64,000 bases of DNA from Streptomyces sp. C10-9-1 (GCF_024497955.1 NZ_JANHKP010000007.1:124001-188000); one strand, 5' to 3'. Numbered from the stretch's first letter, positions 50,193 through 60,179 are shown. The notes: a model not told the origin generated them from the letters alone. Numbers and translations are program-made.

Positions 50193-52617
50193 TGCCCTGA
50201 TCGTGGCGTGCCATGAGTACGGGGACCCCGGGCTGCGGCGGCTGCGATCACCCGCGGAGGACGCCGAGGCGCTCGGCCGGGTGCTGCGGGACGGCGCCAT
50301 CGGCGGCTACGACGTCCGGACCCTGGTCAACCAGCCCGCGCACGTGGTCAACCAGGCGCTCGACGACTTCTTCGCCGACCGCTCGCCCGACGACCTGCTG
50401 CTCGTGCACTTCTCCTGCCACGGGGTCAAGGACGAGGACGGGCGCCTGCACTTCGCGACCCCGGACACGCGGCTGGGCCGGCTGGACTCGACATCCGTCT
50501 CGGCGGATCTCGTCAACCGGCTGATGGGACGCAGCCGTTCGCGCCGGATCGTCCTCTTCCTGGACTGCTGCTACGCGGGCGCCTTCGCCCGCGGCATGGT
50601 CGCCCGCGGGGGCACGGCCCTGCCCCTGCGGGAGCAGTTGGCGGGCCGGGGCAGGGCCGTGATCACCGCGTCCAGCGCGATGGAGTACGCCTTCGAGGGC
50701 GGCGGCGAGCCGTCCGAGACCTCGCCGTCGCCGGGGCCGTCCGTCTTCACCGGCGCCCTGGTGGCGGGGCTGGAGTCGGGGGAGGCCGACCGGGACCAGG
50801 ACGGCTGGGTGACGCTCGACGAGCTGTACGACCATCTCTACGAGTCCGTCCGGGCGGTGACGCGGCACCAGACGCCGGGCAAGTGGGCGTTCGGAGTGCA
50901 GGGCGGTCTGCGCCTCGCCCGCCGCGGGCGGCCCGTGGAGACGCCCGCCCCGCTGCCTCCGGAGCTCGCCGACGCGATCGGCCATCCGCTGGCCGGGATC
51001 CGCGCCGGTGCGGCGCAGGAGCTCGGCCGGTTGCTGGCGGGACGCCACGCGGGGCGGGCCCTGGCCGCGCGACGGGCCCTTCAGGGCCTCGCGGAGGACG
51101 ACAGCCGCACGGTGTCGGCCGCGGCCGCGGCCCTGCTCGCCGCCCACGGGGGGCACGAGGAGCGGCGCGCGGCGCCCGCCGACCCGGCGGACGCGGCCGA
51201 GGACCCCGCTCCGCAGGACTCCTCACCGCCCCGGACGGACCAGGCGGACCAGGCGGACCGGGCCGAGGTCCCCGACGGGCTCGGGAGCCCGACCCCGCCC
51301 GGCGCCACCGCCCGGCCCGGCCCCGTGCGCCCGTCGGGCGCCGCGGACCCGCCCGGGGCCCCAGTGGCACTGCCCTCCCCGGCCGGCGCGCCCACCGCCC
51401 GCCGCAGGCGGGGCGGCCGTACCCGGCGCACCGCCACCCCTCCCGCACCCACCGCCCCCGCCCCCGCCCGGCGGACCGGGAGCCCTCCCGGAGCACCTCC
51501 CGTGACGGACCGTCCGCGGGCGCCCGCGCAGAAGCCCCGGGGAGAGGTCCCGGACGAGCCGGGGAAGCAGCTCCCGCCCCCGCCGCGGCGGCCCGAGGCG
51601 GCTGCGGGCGGGCCCCCGCGTCCGGGCGGCGTGGCGACGGGGCACGGAAGCGCGGCGGCCCCCGGCCCGGGGGGTGCGGCCGGACGCCGCAGGCCGCGGC
51701 CGGCCGCGGTCTGCGTCCCGGCCCTCGTCGGCGCCGCCCTGCTCCTCGCACGCCTGTTTCCGCCGTACTTCGCCGACGGCTCCACTGCCCTGGTGGACGA
51801 TCGCTGGCAGGGCCCCTCCGCTCTCGCCCTCGCCTGCCTGGTGGCGCTGTGCGGCGCGGCGGTACTGCGTCCCTCCTGGGAGAGGGCGGCCGCCGGGGGG
51901 CTGGCGGGGCTGGGCTGCATGTCGGTGGTGGGAGGGGTCCAGGCGGTGGCGGTGACGCTGTGGAGCCTCTCCCCGGGGTGGGGGATGGTCCTGGAGATCG
52001 CCGCCCACGGCACCGTCGTACTCGCCGCGGTCCGGGCCCTGCGGGCGGTGCGGCCGCGCCTGTCCCCCTGGCGGGGTCCGGGGCACGCCCGGGCCGTCAC
52101 CGTTCTGGGGGTGGCGGCCGCGGCCGGGGACGCGCTGCTGGTCCTGTCGGCGAACGAGTTCCTGGGCTCCGCCCTCGGCACCTTCGCCGCCGTCGCCGCC
52201 CTCACGGGTCTCGGGTGCGCCCTGCGGGTGCGGTCGCGGCCGGACCGCCGGACGGCGCGCCGGTGCGGCGCGGTCACGGCCGCGGTCCTGGTGGCCGAGT
52301 GGATCATCCTGGTGTCGCTGGGCTTCGACGGCTCCGCGGGATGGCTGATGCTGCCCGTGGCCGCCGTCCCTCCCGCCGCCGTGGCGGTGACCGCGGCCGC
52401 GACCCGGGTGTCGCCCCGGGCCTTCGGTCTCACGGCCGTGGCAGCCTGGATCGCCCACCGCGCCGCCGACGTACCGCTGTGGGACCGGGCGCTCGTGGTG
52501 GGCGGGCACCCGCCCGTCCTCTACGGCTTCGCCGCGGTGCTGATCGCGCTGGCGGTCTCCACCGCCGGGCTCGCGCGGGCGGATGCCCGCACCCCGGCGC
52601 CCGCCGGGGGCGGGTGA
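50176..52617 (+). CDS. Caspase-fold protease with HEAT-like region and C-terminal membrane domain
   Basis: The 813-residue protein begins with a caspase/metacaspase domain: ALIVACHEYGDPGLRRLRSP, catalytic H82 in LLVHFSCHGVKDEDG and C132 in IVLFLDCCYAGAF (DxC). A helical segment follows near 258-325 (IRAGAAQELGRLLAGRHAGR, DDSRTVSAAAAALLAAHGG) that resembles HEAT-like repeats. Next comes a proline-rich disordered linker (about 330-510), then eight to nine membrane helices up to the C-terminus. The GTG start overlaps the EACC1 gene. The likely role is an inducible protease effector fixed at the membrane, for cell death or immunity; substrate and trigger are unknown. Confidence 0.85.
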   Translation: MSGTRSALIVACHEYGDPGLRRLRSPAEDAEALGRVLRDGAIGGYDVRTLVNQPAHVVNQALDDFFADRSPDDLLLVHFSCHGVKDEDGRLHFATPDTRLGRLDSTSVSADLVNRLMGRSRSRRIVLFLDCCYAGAFARGMVARGGTALPLREQLAGRGRAVITASSAMEYAFEGGGEPSETSPSPGPSVFTGALVAGLESGEADRDQDGWVTLDELYDHLYESVRAVTRHQTPGKWAFGVQGGLRLARRGRPVETPAPLPPELADAIGHPLAGIRAGAAQELGRLLAGRHAGRALAARRALQGLAEDDSRTVSAAAAALLAAHGGHEERRAAPADPADAAEDPAPQDSSPPRTDQADQADRAEVPDGLGSPTPPGATARPGPVRPSGAADPPGAPVALPSPAGAPTARRRRGGRTRRTATPPAPTAPAPARRTGSPPGAPPVTDRPRAPAQKPRGEVPDEPGKQLPPPPRRPEAAAGGPPRPGGVATGHGSAAAPGPGGAAGRRRPRPAAVCVPALVGAALLLARLFPPYFADGSTALVDDRWQGPSALALACLVALCGAAVLRPSWERAAAGGLAGLGCMSVVGGVQAVAVTLWSLSPGWGMVLEIAAHGTVVLAAVRALRAVRPRLSPWRGPGHARAVTVLGVAAAAGDALLVLSANEFLGSALGTFAAVAALTGLGCALRVRSRPDRRTARRCGAVTAAVLVAEWIILVSLGFDGSAGWLMLPVAAVPPAAVAVTAAATRVSPRAFGLTAVAAWIAHRAADVPLWDRALVVGGHPPVLYGFAAVLIALAVSTAGLARADARTPAPAGGG

Positions 52618-52645
52618 CCCCCCGGCGGCGGTCCGGCGCCCCCCC

Positions 52646-53326
<681 letters not shown>

Positions 53327-53462
53327 CGTCAACTCCTGTTGCGTGAAGGGGTTTCCTCGCGGTCCTGCCGTTCCCGGGGTGCCGCCCCCGGGGACCGGTC
53401 CGCCCCGCGGCGGGCGGCCGTGCGCGGCGTGGTCGCGCGGTGTGCGGTCGTGCGGTGGGCGC

Positions 53463-54902
53463 TCACTCCACGCGGCGCAGCGCGTCGGCGGGGCGGAGCC
53501 GGGACGCCCGCCAGCCGCCGAAGCCGCCCGCGACGAGGCCGCCGGCCACGGCGAGGGCGACGGCGAGGCCGATCGTGGCGAGGGAGACCGGGGCGGTGAG
53601 GGCGATGTCGAGGGTCTGGGGGCTGCCGCCCCCGCCGCCCTGGCCGCCGAAGCGCATCCCGCCGCGCGCCGCGCCACCGGCCGCGCCGCCGCCGCCGAGT
53701 TCGGCGGTCAGCGTCGGGCTGAGCGCGGTGATCAGCCAGGCGCCCGCGAGACCGAGTGCGATGCCGAGGGCGCCGCCGACGAGCCCGTTGACGAGCGCCT
53801 CGCCCGCCACCTGGCGGGTGACCCGGCCGCTCCGCCAGCCCAGGGCCTTGAGCGTGCCGAACTCGCGCACCCTGCGGCTCACCGCGGAGGAGGTGAGCAG
53901 CCCGGCCACCAGGAACGCGGCGCCGAGCACGAGGTAGGACAGCCAGGTGCCGACGCCCGAGGCGAGGTCGGAGGCGGTGGACAGGGAGCCCGAGACGGTG
54001 GCGGCGAGGTCCGCGGAGGTGGTGACGGTGGTCCCCGGGATGTTCTTCAGGACGGCCTCCTTGACGCCCTCGATGCGCTGGGAGTCGGTGGCCTTGACGT
54101 AGACGGTGGTCACCTTGGCCTCGGCGCCGGCGAGGGCCTGGGCCCGGGCGAGGGGCAGGTAGACGTCGGCCGCCGCGTCGCCGCTGTCGGCCGTCGCGAT
54201 GCCGATGACCTCGAACTCCGTGCCGGAGACGGTGAGGGTGCCGCCGACGGCCAGGTCCTTCCCGGCGGCCCAGGCGCTGTCGAGCACGGCGACCGCGGCG
54301 TCCGTCTCGCCCTCGGTGAAGGTCCGGCCGGAGGTGATCTTCGAGGTGGTGAGCGGGCCGAGGTCCTGGCGCGCGACGTCGGTGCCGTAGGCCGTGTAGG
54401 AGTCGACGTCGAAGGCCGCGCCCCCGCCGCGCACGGCCCCGCCGCCCCCGCCGCCCGGTCCGCCCTGCCCCGGGTTCTCCACCTGCCCGCGCCGGAACTC
54501 CCCGTCGACCTTCATCACACGGATGCCGAGCCCGCCGACGGCGTCGGCGACGCCGTCCTGGCCCGCGACGTCGTCGACGGTGGAGGCGTCCAGGGACTGG
54601 AAGCCCTGGACCATGACGAGGTCCCGGCTCTGCTGCGCCTCCTCGCCTTCTCCGGCGTCGAACTCGAACCGCGGCCTCCGGGTGGTCTGCCCCTCCTCCG
54701 GGGGCTCGACGGCCTTGGTGACCGTCATGTCCGTGCCCAGTCCGTAGAGGGATTCCAGGACCTTGCCCTGGGCGCGGCTCATGCCCGAGGAGACCGAGGT
54801 GACGACGATGACGAGGGCGATGCCGAGGGCCAGCCCCGAAGCGACGACGAGCGCCGCCTTCCTGCGGCGGCGCAGCTCGCGCCGGAGGTAGGTGAAGAAC
54901 AT
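53463..54902 (-). CDS. ABC transporter permease, FtsX/MacB type
   Basis: The 479-residue permease has the four-helix MacB topology: TM1 near 17-36 (ALVVASGLALGIALVIVVTS), an extracytoplasmic MacB_PCD-like domain to about 325 with a glycine-rich insertion and TVTTSADLAATVSG, then TM2-TM4 with the cytoplasmic coupling loop VREFGTLKALGWRSGRVTRQ. The C-terminus ends GGWRASRLRPADALRRVE, a classic FtsX ending. It pairs with the downstream ATPase. The exported substrate, possibly a peptide or antibiotic, is not readable. The transcript would start in a repeat-containing intergenic region. Confidence 0.92.
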   Translation of the reverse strand: MFFTYLRRELRRRRKAALVVASGLALGIALVIVVTSVSSGMSRAQGKVLESLYGLGTDMTVTKAVEPPEEGQTTRRPRFEFDAGEGEEAQQSRDLVMVQGFQSLDASTVDDVAGQDGVADAVGGLGIRVMKVDGEFRRGQVENPGQGGPGGGGGGAVRGGGAAFDVDSYTAYGTDVARQDLGPLTTSKITSGRTFTEGETDAAVAVLDSAWAAGKDLAVGGTLTVSGTEFEVIGIATADSGDAAADVYLPLARAQALAGAEAKVTTVYVKATDSQRIEGVKEAVLKNIPGTTVTTSADLAATVSGSLSTASDLASGVGTWLSYLVLGAAFLVAGLLTSSAVSRRVREFGTLKALGWRSGRVTRQVAGEALVNGLVGGALGIALGLAGAWLITALSPTLTAELGGGGAAGGAARGGMRFGGQGGGGGSPQTLDIALTAPVSLATIGLAVALAVAGGLVAGGFGGWRASRLRPADALRRVE

Positions 54903-54970
54903 GGCGCGACGCTAGGAGCGGGGGGTGATGAGGGGATAAGCCCCGGATGAGAGGCGCATGAGTGTTCCTC

Positions 54971-55060
54971 GGCGGCCCTCGGCGCGCGCCTGCCCCTGAG
55001 CCCTGGCGGCCCTCGGCACGCCCCTCCCCCTGAGTCCCGGCGGCCCTCGGCACGCCCTGC
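54971..55060. repeat. 34-bp tandem repeat, about 2.7 copies
   Basis: GGCGGCCCTCGGC(G/A)CG recurs at 54971, 55005 and 55039 with an exact 34-bp period. The intervening CCTGCCCCTGAG-like sequence is also conserved. It lies in the 316-base gap upstream of both the permease gene and the ArsR-type gene. The rest of the gap is GC-rich and gene-free apart from the AT-rich operator below. Confidence 0.75.
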
Positions 55061-55162
55061 CCCCGCGTGCCCGTGGCCGCCCGGCCCCGCCCGTGCTGCG
55101 GGGCTCCGCCCTCCACCTCCGCCCGTACGGCCGGTCTCCGCCCTCCGCCTCCGATTTCGCAG

Positions 55163-55192
55163 AGATTTTTTTGCAAAAATAGTTTTGCTAAG
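55163..55192 (+). promoter_or_regulatory. AT-rich operator/promoter of the ArsR-MFS operon
   Basis: TTTTTGCAAAAA (55168-55179) is a perfect palindrome followed by AGTTTTGCTAA, giving repeated TTTTGC half-sites in an otherwise very GC-rich region, 27 bases before the ATG at 55219. It is probably the operator of the encoded winged-helix regulator and includes the -10 region. Confidence 0.6.
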
Positions 55193-55218
55193 TGGTCGGG
55201 CGGTCCTACGCTCGCCCC

Positions 55219-55911
55219 ATGCCTGCCGAACCCACCCGCCGGGTCCTCGACCCGGGGACCGACACCGCCGCCCTGAAGGCCCTCACCCATCCGCTGCGGA
55301 TCCGGCTGCTGGGTCTGCTGAGGCAGCTCGGCGCCGCCACCGCCAGCGAGCTGGCCGCGCGGACCGGCGAGTCCTCCGCGTCGACCAGCTACCACCTGCG
55401 CGTCCTGGCACGCCACGGCTTCATCACCGAGGCGGAGCACCGCGACGCCCGGGAGCGGCGCTGGCAGGCCGTCCACGCCCTCACCAGCTGGGACGAGGCC
55501 CGGATGAACGACTCGGAGGCGGCCCGGGCCTTCGTCGACACCATCCGCCGCGCCCAACTGGACCATCTGGAACGCACGGTGGCGGCCCATGCGGCCGACG
55601 CCGCGGCGGGCCGGGTGGGTGCCGACTGGCTGGAGGCGTCCGGCATGACGGACCTGATGCTCCGGATGACCCCGGAGTCCCTCGGGGAGCTGGTGGAGGT
55701 CTTCACGCGCACCGCCTACGCCCTGGCAGCCCGGGACGCGGACGACCCGCGCGCCGAGCAGGCGGCGGTGTTCGCGGCCGGGTTCCGCATGCCCGCCGCG
55801 TCCGGGGACCCGGAGGCCCCCGACACGGCCACCGGCACGAAGGGCGGGGCGTCCGGCGAGCAGGACGGTCCGGCCGAGGACGGCCGGGGCGGAGCGGAGG
55901 GCCTCCGGTGA
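55219..55911 (+). CDS. ArsR-type winged-helix regulator
   Basis: The 230-residue protein has an ArsR/HTH_20-type domain in residues 15-80 (ALKALTHPLRIRLLGLLRQL, TASELAARTGESSASTSYHL, RVLARHGFITEAEHRDARER). The TSYHL recognition motif is typical of this family. The C-terminal 150 residues are helical without metal-binding cysteines, so a small-molecule ligand is more likely than arsenic. It overlaps the MFS gene by four bases (GTGA) and probably represses this operon through the AT-rich palindrome. ATG 55219 is preferred over upstream starts that would lie in the operator. Confidence 0.88.
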   Translation: MPAEPTRRVLDPGTDTAALKALTHPLRIRLLGLLRQLGAATASELAARTGESSASTSYHLRVLARHGFITEAEHRDARERRWQAVHALTSWDEARMNDSEAARAFVDTIRRAQLDHLERTVAAHAADAAAGRVGADWLEASGMTDLMLRMTPESLGELVEVFTRTAYALAARDADDPRAEQAAVFAAGFRMPAASGDPEAPDTATGTKGGASGEQDGPAEDGRGGAEGLR

Positions 55912-57266
55912 GTCTGCTGAGCCCCGGGACGGCCCGCCGCCGCTTCACCGCCACCGCCTTCCTCTTCTGGCTGCCCGTCGGCCTCTACCTCCCCTCCCAG
56001 GTGCTGCTGCTGACCGAGCGGGGCCTGGCCCTCGCCACCGTCGCGGGCCTGTTCGCGGTGTACTCGCTGACCGTCGCCGCGCTGGAACTGCCCACCGGCG
56101 GCCTGTCGGACGTGATCGGCCGCAGGCCGGTGCTCGCCGCCTCGGGAGCGCTCAACCTCGGTGCCCTGCTGCTGGTCTCCACGGCCTCCTCCCTGTGGGT
56201 GCTCGGCGCGGCGATGCTGCTGCTCGGCGGCGGCCGGGCGCTCTCCTCCGGCCCTGCGGAGGCGTGGTACGTCGACACCGTGCAGGCCGCCGCTGGTCCG
56301 GACGCGGAGCTGCGGACCGGCCTGGCCCGCGGCGGTTCGGCCTCCGCGGCCGCCCTGGCCGTCGGCACGCTGGCCGGGGGATCGCTGCCCCTGCTCCTCG
56401 ACCGGATCGGCGCGGACCCGTCCCGGATCACCGGCGGCGTGGTGCTGCCCCTGTCGGTCCCGGCGATGCTCGCGGCGGTGGTCTGCGCGGTGTTCGTCGG
56501 CTATGTGCTCACGGCTCTGCCCGAGCCGCCGCGTCCGCCCGCCACCGTGGCCGGGATCCTGCGCGGGGTCCCGGACACCGTGCGCACCGGGGTCCGCCTG
56601 GGTGCGCGCGACGGACTGGTCCGCAGGCTCCTGCTCACGGCCGCGGCCTCGGGCGCCGCGCTGTGCGCCGTCGAGCTGCTGACGCCGCCCCGGGCCGCCG
56701 CGGCGACGGGCGGCTCGGAGTCGGGGGCGGTGCTCTTCGCCGTGCTGGCCTGCGCGGGCTTCGTGTGCACCGGGGCGGGCAGCCACCTCGCTCCGGCGGT
56801 CGCCCGGCGGCTCGGCGGGCGGGGCGACCGCGCGGTGCTCCTGTGCATGGCGGCGTGCGCCGCGGGGCTGCTGCTCCTGGGGGCGACGGCGGGGTCCGGC
56901 GCTCCGGTGTCCTCGGTGCTGGCCGTGTGCGGATACGCGCTGGTCTACCTGGCGCTGGGCTGCGCGGGGCCGAACGAGAACGACCTGCTGCACCGGCGCG
57001 TCGGCGGGACCGTCCGCGCGACCGCGCTGTCGGTCCAGTCCCTCGCCCTCCAGCTGACGGGCGCCCTCGCCGGACTGGCGGCGGGCTCGCTCCCCGCGGG
57101 TCCGCTGCCGTGGCTGCTGGCCGGGGCGGTGGTGCTGGGCGGGGCGACGGTGTGGCTCCGGAGCCCGTCCACGGAACCGGAGCGGGAGCGGGACCCGGAG
57201 CGGGAGCAGGAGGCCGGCGCGGCGGACACGGCCGTCGCCGCCGTCACCCGGGGGACCGGCCCCTGA
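55908..57266 (+). CDS. MFS transporter coupled to the ArsR-type regulator
   Basis: The 452-residue transporter has 12 membrane helices with WLPVGLYLPSQVLLLTERGL as TM1 and its loop, ALELPTGGLSDVIGRRPVLA containing the canonical motif A (G-x-L-S-D-x-x-G-R-R), and VYLALGCAGPNENDLLHRRV in the second half. The C-terminus is a charged tail rich in glutamate and arginine. It is likely a drug or metabolite exporter induced by its substrate through the coupled ArsR-type regulator. GTG 55908 is fixed by the overlap with the regulator stop codon. Confidence 0.9.
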   Translation: MSLLSPGTARRRFTATAFLFWLPVGLYLPSQVLLLTERGLALATVAGLFAVYSLTVAALELPTGGLSDVIGRRPVLAASGALNLGALLLVSTASSLWVLGAAMLLLGGGRALSSGPAEAWYVDTVQAAAGPDAELRTGLARGGSASAAALAVGTLAGGSLPLLLDRIGADPSRITGGVVLPLSVPAMLAAVVCAVFVGYVLTALPEPPRPPATVAGILRGVPDTVRTGVRLGARDGLVRRLLLTAAASGAALCAVELLTPPRAAAATGGSESGAVLFAVLACAGFVCTGAGSHLAPAVARRLGGRGDRAVLLCMAACAAGLLLLGATAGSGAPVSSVLAVCGYALVYLALGCAGPNENDLLHRRVGGTVRATALSVQSLALQLTGALAGLAAGSLPAGPLPWLLAGAVVLGGATVWLRSPSTEPERERDPEREQEAGAADTAVAAVTRGTGP

Positions 57267-57299
57267 GCAGGGCGGTCCCCTCGGCGGCGGGCCCCCTGC

Positions 57300-57328
57300 C
57301 GGCCGGGCGCACCCGGGGTGCCCGGCCG
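57300..57328 (+). terminator. Hairpin after the ArsR-MFS operon
   Basis: CGGCCGGGC (57300-57308) pairs with GCCCGGCCG (57320-57328). It lies between the MFS gene and the serine hydrolase gene. Confidence 0.7.
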
Positions 57329-57382
57329 ACGCGGGGCGGGGTCGCCGCGACAGAGCACCGGCTCCGGCGTTCAATGGGCCGT

Positions 57383-59008
57383 ATGAGTGACCAGCGGCTC
57401 GGAGACCGGCGGGGGAAGCGCAGGACTGCCCGGGGTGCGGTCGCGGCGGGCGCGGCCCTCCTCCTCGCCACCGTCGGCAGCACACTCGTCGGCGTTCCCG
57501 GCGCCGCCGCGGCCCCCCGGGCCGAACCCCCGCCGCCCGACCCGCAGCTCACCGCCGAGGACGTCGACTCGGCCGTGTCCAAGCTCGACGGGCAGATCCG
57601 GGCGGGCATGGAGGAGAGCGGCGTCCCCGGTGTGGCCGTGGCCGTCGTCCACGACGACCGGGTGGTGTACCTCAAGGGTTTCGGCGAGCGGGAGGCCGGC
57701 GAGGAGGGCGGGGTGTCGCCGGACACGGTGTTCCAGATCGCCAGCCTCTCCAAGCCGGTGACCTCGACGGTGATCGCCGATGCCGTCGGGGACGAGGCCA
57801 TCGCCTGGGACACCCCCGTCGCCGGGCACGTACCGGGCTTCGCCCTCAAGGACCCCTGGGTGTCGCGGCACGCCACCGTCGCCGACCTGCTCTCCCACCG
57901 CAGCGGCCTGCCCGACCACGCGGGCGACCTGCTGGAGGACCTGGGCTACGACCAGGAGTACATCCTCAGCCGGATGCGCATGGAACCGCTGTCGCCGTTC
58001 CGTGCGAGCTACGCCTACACCAACTTCGGCGTGACGGCCGCGGCCGAGGCGGCGGCCGACGCCAAGGGCACCTCCTGGCAGGAGCTCGCCGAGGAGTCGC
58101 TGTTCGAGCCGGCGGGCATGGACTCGACCAGCACCCTGTTCGCCGACTACGAGAAGGCCCCGGACCGGGCGGTCACCCATGTGGAGACCGCGGACGGGAC
58201 GTGGGAGGCCCGGTTCGTCCGCGACCCCGACGCGCAGGCGCCCGCCGGCGGCGTCAGCTCCACCGCACGCGACATGGCGGCGTGGATGCGGATCCAGCTG
58301 GCGAACGGCAGGCTCGGCGACGAGCAGATCGTCCCGGCCGAGCCGCTGGGGCGCACCCATCTGCCGGAGATCGTCTCCCAGCCCCCCGAGAACCCCGCGG
58401 GCCGCACCGGCTTCTACGGTCTGGGGTGGAACGTGGGCTACGACGACCAGGGCCGCCTGCGGCTCAACCACTCGGGCGCGTTCGCGCTCGGGGCGAACAC
58501 CAACGTGACGCTGCTGCCGTCGGAGCGGCTGGGCATCGTGATCCTCACCAACGGCATGCCCGTCGGTCTCGCGGACGCGATCGCCTTCGGCTTCTTCGAC
58601 ACGGCCGAGTACGGCGAGCCCACCCGGGACTGGCTGCCCGCGGTCCGGCAGGTCTACGAGGCGCAGGAGCGCGAGGAGCGCTCCCCGACGGACTACACGC
58701 GGCCCCCCGCCGACGCCGCGGACGCCCGCCCTGACGACAGCTACACCGGCACCTACCGCAATGCCTACTACGGTCCGGCGACCGTGACCGCCGACGGCCG
58801 GGACGGGCTGGTCCTCCGGCTCGGCCCCGACGGGATGCGGTTCCCCCTCACGCCCTTCGACGGAGACACGTTCAGCTTCGAGACCACCGGGGAGAACGCG
58901 GTCGGCCGCACGGGGGTGACGTTCACCGTCGGCGAGGGCGGCACGGCCACCCGCATGACCGTGGAGAGGCTGGACGGGAACGGCCTCGGGACCTTCACCC
59001 GCGACTGA
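57383..59008 (+). CDS. Secreted serine hydrolase of the beta-lactamase/PBP fold
   Basis: The 541-residue precursor has an arginine-rich twin region (RRGKRRTARG) and signal peptide ending GAAAAP near residue 44. The class C beta-lactamase-like domain has catalytic S121-x-x-K124 in FQIASLSKPVTST, the YTN tyrosine motif in SYAYTNFGVTAAAEAAA, and LNHSGAFALGANT as the HxG equivalent. A C-terminal DUF3471-like beta domain (SYTGTYRNAYYGPATVTADG onward) completes the usual architecture. Such enzymes act as esterases or D-aminopeptidases rather than true beta-lactamases. ATG 57374 three codons earlier is an alternative start. Located outside the membrane. Confidence 0.9.
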   Translation: MSDQRLGDRRGKRRTARGAVAAGAALLLATVGSTLVGVPGAAAAPRAEPPPPDPQLTAEDVDSAVSKLDGQIRAGMEESGVPGVAVAVVHDDRVVYLKGFGEREAGEEGGVSPDTVFQIASLSKPVTSTVIADAVGDEAIAWDTPVAGHVPGFALKDPWVSRHATVADLLSHRSGLPDHAGDLLEDLGYDQEYILSRMRMEPLSPFRASYAYTNFGVTAAAEAAADAKGTSWQELAEESLFEPAGMDSTSTLFADYEKAPDRAVTHVETADGTWEARFVRDPDAQAPAGGVSSTARDMAAWMRIQLANGRLGDEQIVPAEPLGRTHLPEIVSQPPENPAGRTGFYGLGWNVGYDDQGRLRLNHSGAFALGANTNVTLLPSERLGIVILTNGMPVGLADAIAFGFFDTAEYGEPTRDWLPAVRQVYEAQEREERSPTDYTRPPADAADARPDDSYTGTYRNAYYGPATVTADGRDGLVLRLGPDGMRFPLTPFDGDTFSFETTGENAVGRTGVTFTVGEGGTATRMTVERLDGNGLGTFTRD

Positions 59009-59047
59009 CCGCGGCCCGGAGGCCGCTCCTCCCCGGGGCCGCCCGGC

Positions 59048-59091
59048 GCACGGACCGCCCGGGCCGGTCCCGGGAGGGTCCCGGTCCGTGC
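59048..59091. terminator. Hairpin terminator
   Basis: GCACGGACCG (59048-59057) pairs with CGGTCCGTGC (59082-59091), with inner GGGCC/GGTCC-type pairing. It lies between the convergent serine hydrolase and membrane-protein genes. Confidence 0.75.
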
Positions 59092-59099
59092 GGCCGCCT

Positions 59100-60179
59100 T
59101 CAGGCGCGCAGGCGCACGCCGTGCCGCGTGCGCAGGCGCTCGACCTCCCACCACGCGACGCCCGTCACGGACAGCGGGCCGCAGAACACCGCGAGGACCT
59201 GGACGAGCGGCGGGCCCGGCGGCATGCCCGTGGCCAGGAGGTTGACGGCGGCCAGCTCCCAGACGAGCACACCCGTGAGCAGCGCGGGGAGCGCCGCGTG
59301 GACCGCCGAGGTACCGAAGGCGGTGCGGACCACGGTGGCCGAGCCGAAGCCCACGAAGCAGAGCATCCACAGGACCGGGGCGAGCAGCACCATGGTCAGG
59401 AGGGGGGCCCAGACCTGCCCCTGGTAGGTCTCGCTGAGCAGCATCACGCCCGCGAACAGCAGGGGCACCAGGGTGAAGGAGCCGACGTACCAGAGCACCA
59501 TCCGCACCGGGGGGCGCAGCCGGGACCGCATACCCGGTCGCGCCGCTTCCGGCGCCAGCCGCAGGAGGGCCAGGATCACCACGGGCGCCGTGAGCAGCAG
59601 CAGCCAGGGGGTGATGGTCACCCGCAGCAGGAACTGGTCCTGCACCTCGGACCAGTCCTCGCCCGTGCCGTACGCGACGAGGATCGCCAGGGAGGCCGCC
59701 AGCGCCAGCCAGGCGCGGATCTTCTGGACCCGCCAGACCTCCGGGTCGTACGGGTAGCGGTGGAGGTCCGCGGGGAACGCGGTTCTCGCCTGCCTGCGGG
59801 CGGAGCGGGCCACGGGGTACGCGAGCACGAGCAGCAGCGCGGGCGTGAAGCACATCAGCAGTGGCAGCAGACAGCAGCCGTTGAGGTTCGTCCGGTGCAG
59901 CAACTGGCGCAGCGTCGGCCATTCGTCGGCACGGAACTGCTGCCGCAGCGTCGGCCGCGGGGGCGGCACATAGGGCGGCGGGACGGGCGGCCGCGGAGGC
60001 GGGTGCGGCCCGCCGCCGTAGGGGCTCCCGCCGTCCGGCGGATGCCCGCCCGGAGCGCCTCCCGGTCCGTACGGGTTGCCCGGCCCGTACCCGTACGGGC
60101 TTCCCGGTCCGTGCGGATGCCCCGCCCCGTAGGGGTTCCCCGCCCCGTACGGCCCCTGTCCCCCGAACGCCACTGACAT
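59100..60179 (-). CDS. Integral membrane protein with Gly/Pro/Tyr-rich N-terminus
   Basis: The 359-residue protein starts with about 80 residues of repeats built from GNPYG, GSPYG and PYGPG units and a polyproline stretch, then seven to eight membrane helices from residue 105 to the C-terminus. Polar residues in loops (FPADLHRYPYDPEVWRVQKI, GTGEDWSEVQDQFLL) are the most distinctive part. I recognise no named family. PY-rich cytoplasmic tails often bind partner proteins. GGGAGG directly before ATG 60179 supports the start. It is divergent from the Ser/Thr kinase gene, so a regulatory link is possible. Confidence 0.78.
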   Translation of the reverse strand: MSVAFGGQGPYGAGNPYGAGHPHGPGSPYGYGPGNPYGPGGAPGGHPPDGGSPYGGGPHPPPRPPVPPPYVPPPRPTLRQQFRADEWPTLRQLLHRTNLNGCCLLPLLMCFTPALLLVLAYPVARSARRQARTAFPADLHRYPYDPEVWRVQKIRAWLALAASLAILVAYGTGEDWSEVQDQFLLRVTITPWLLLLTAPVVILALLRLAPEAARPGMRSRLRPPVRMVLWYVGSFTLVPLLFAGVMLLSETYQGQVWAPLLTMVLLAPVLWMLCFVGFGSATVVRTAFGTSAVHAALPALLTGVLVWELAAVNLLATGMPPGPPLVQVLAVFCGPLSVTGVAWWEVERLRTRHGVRLRA

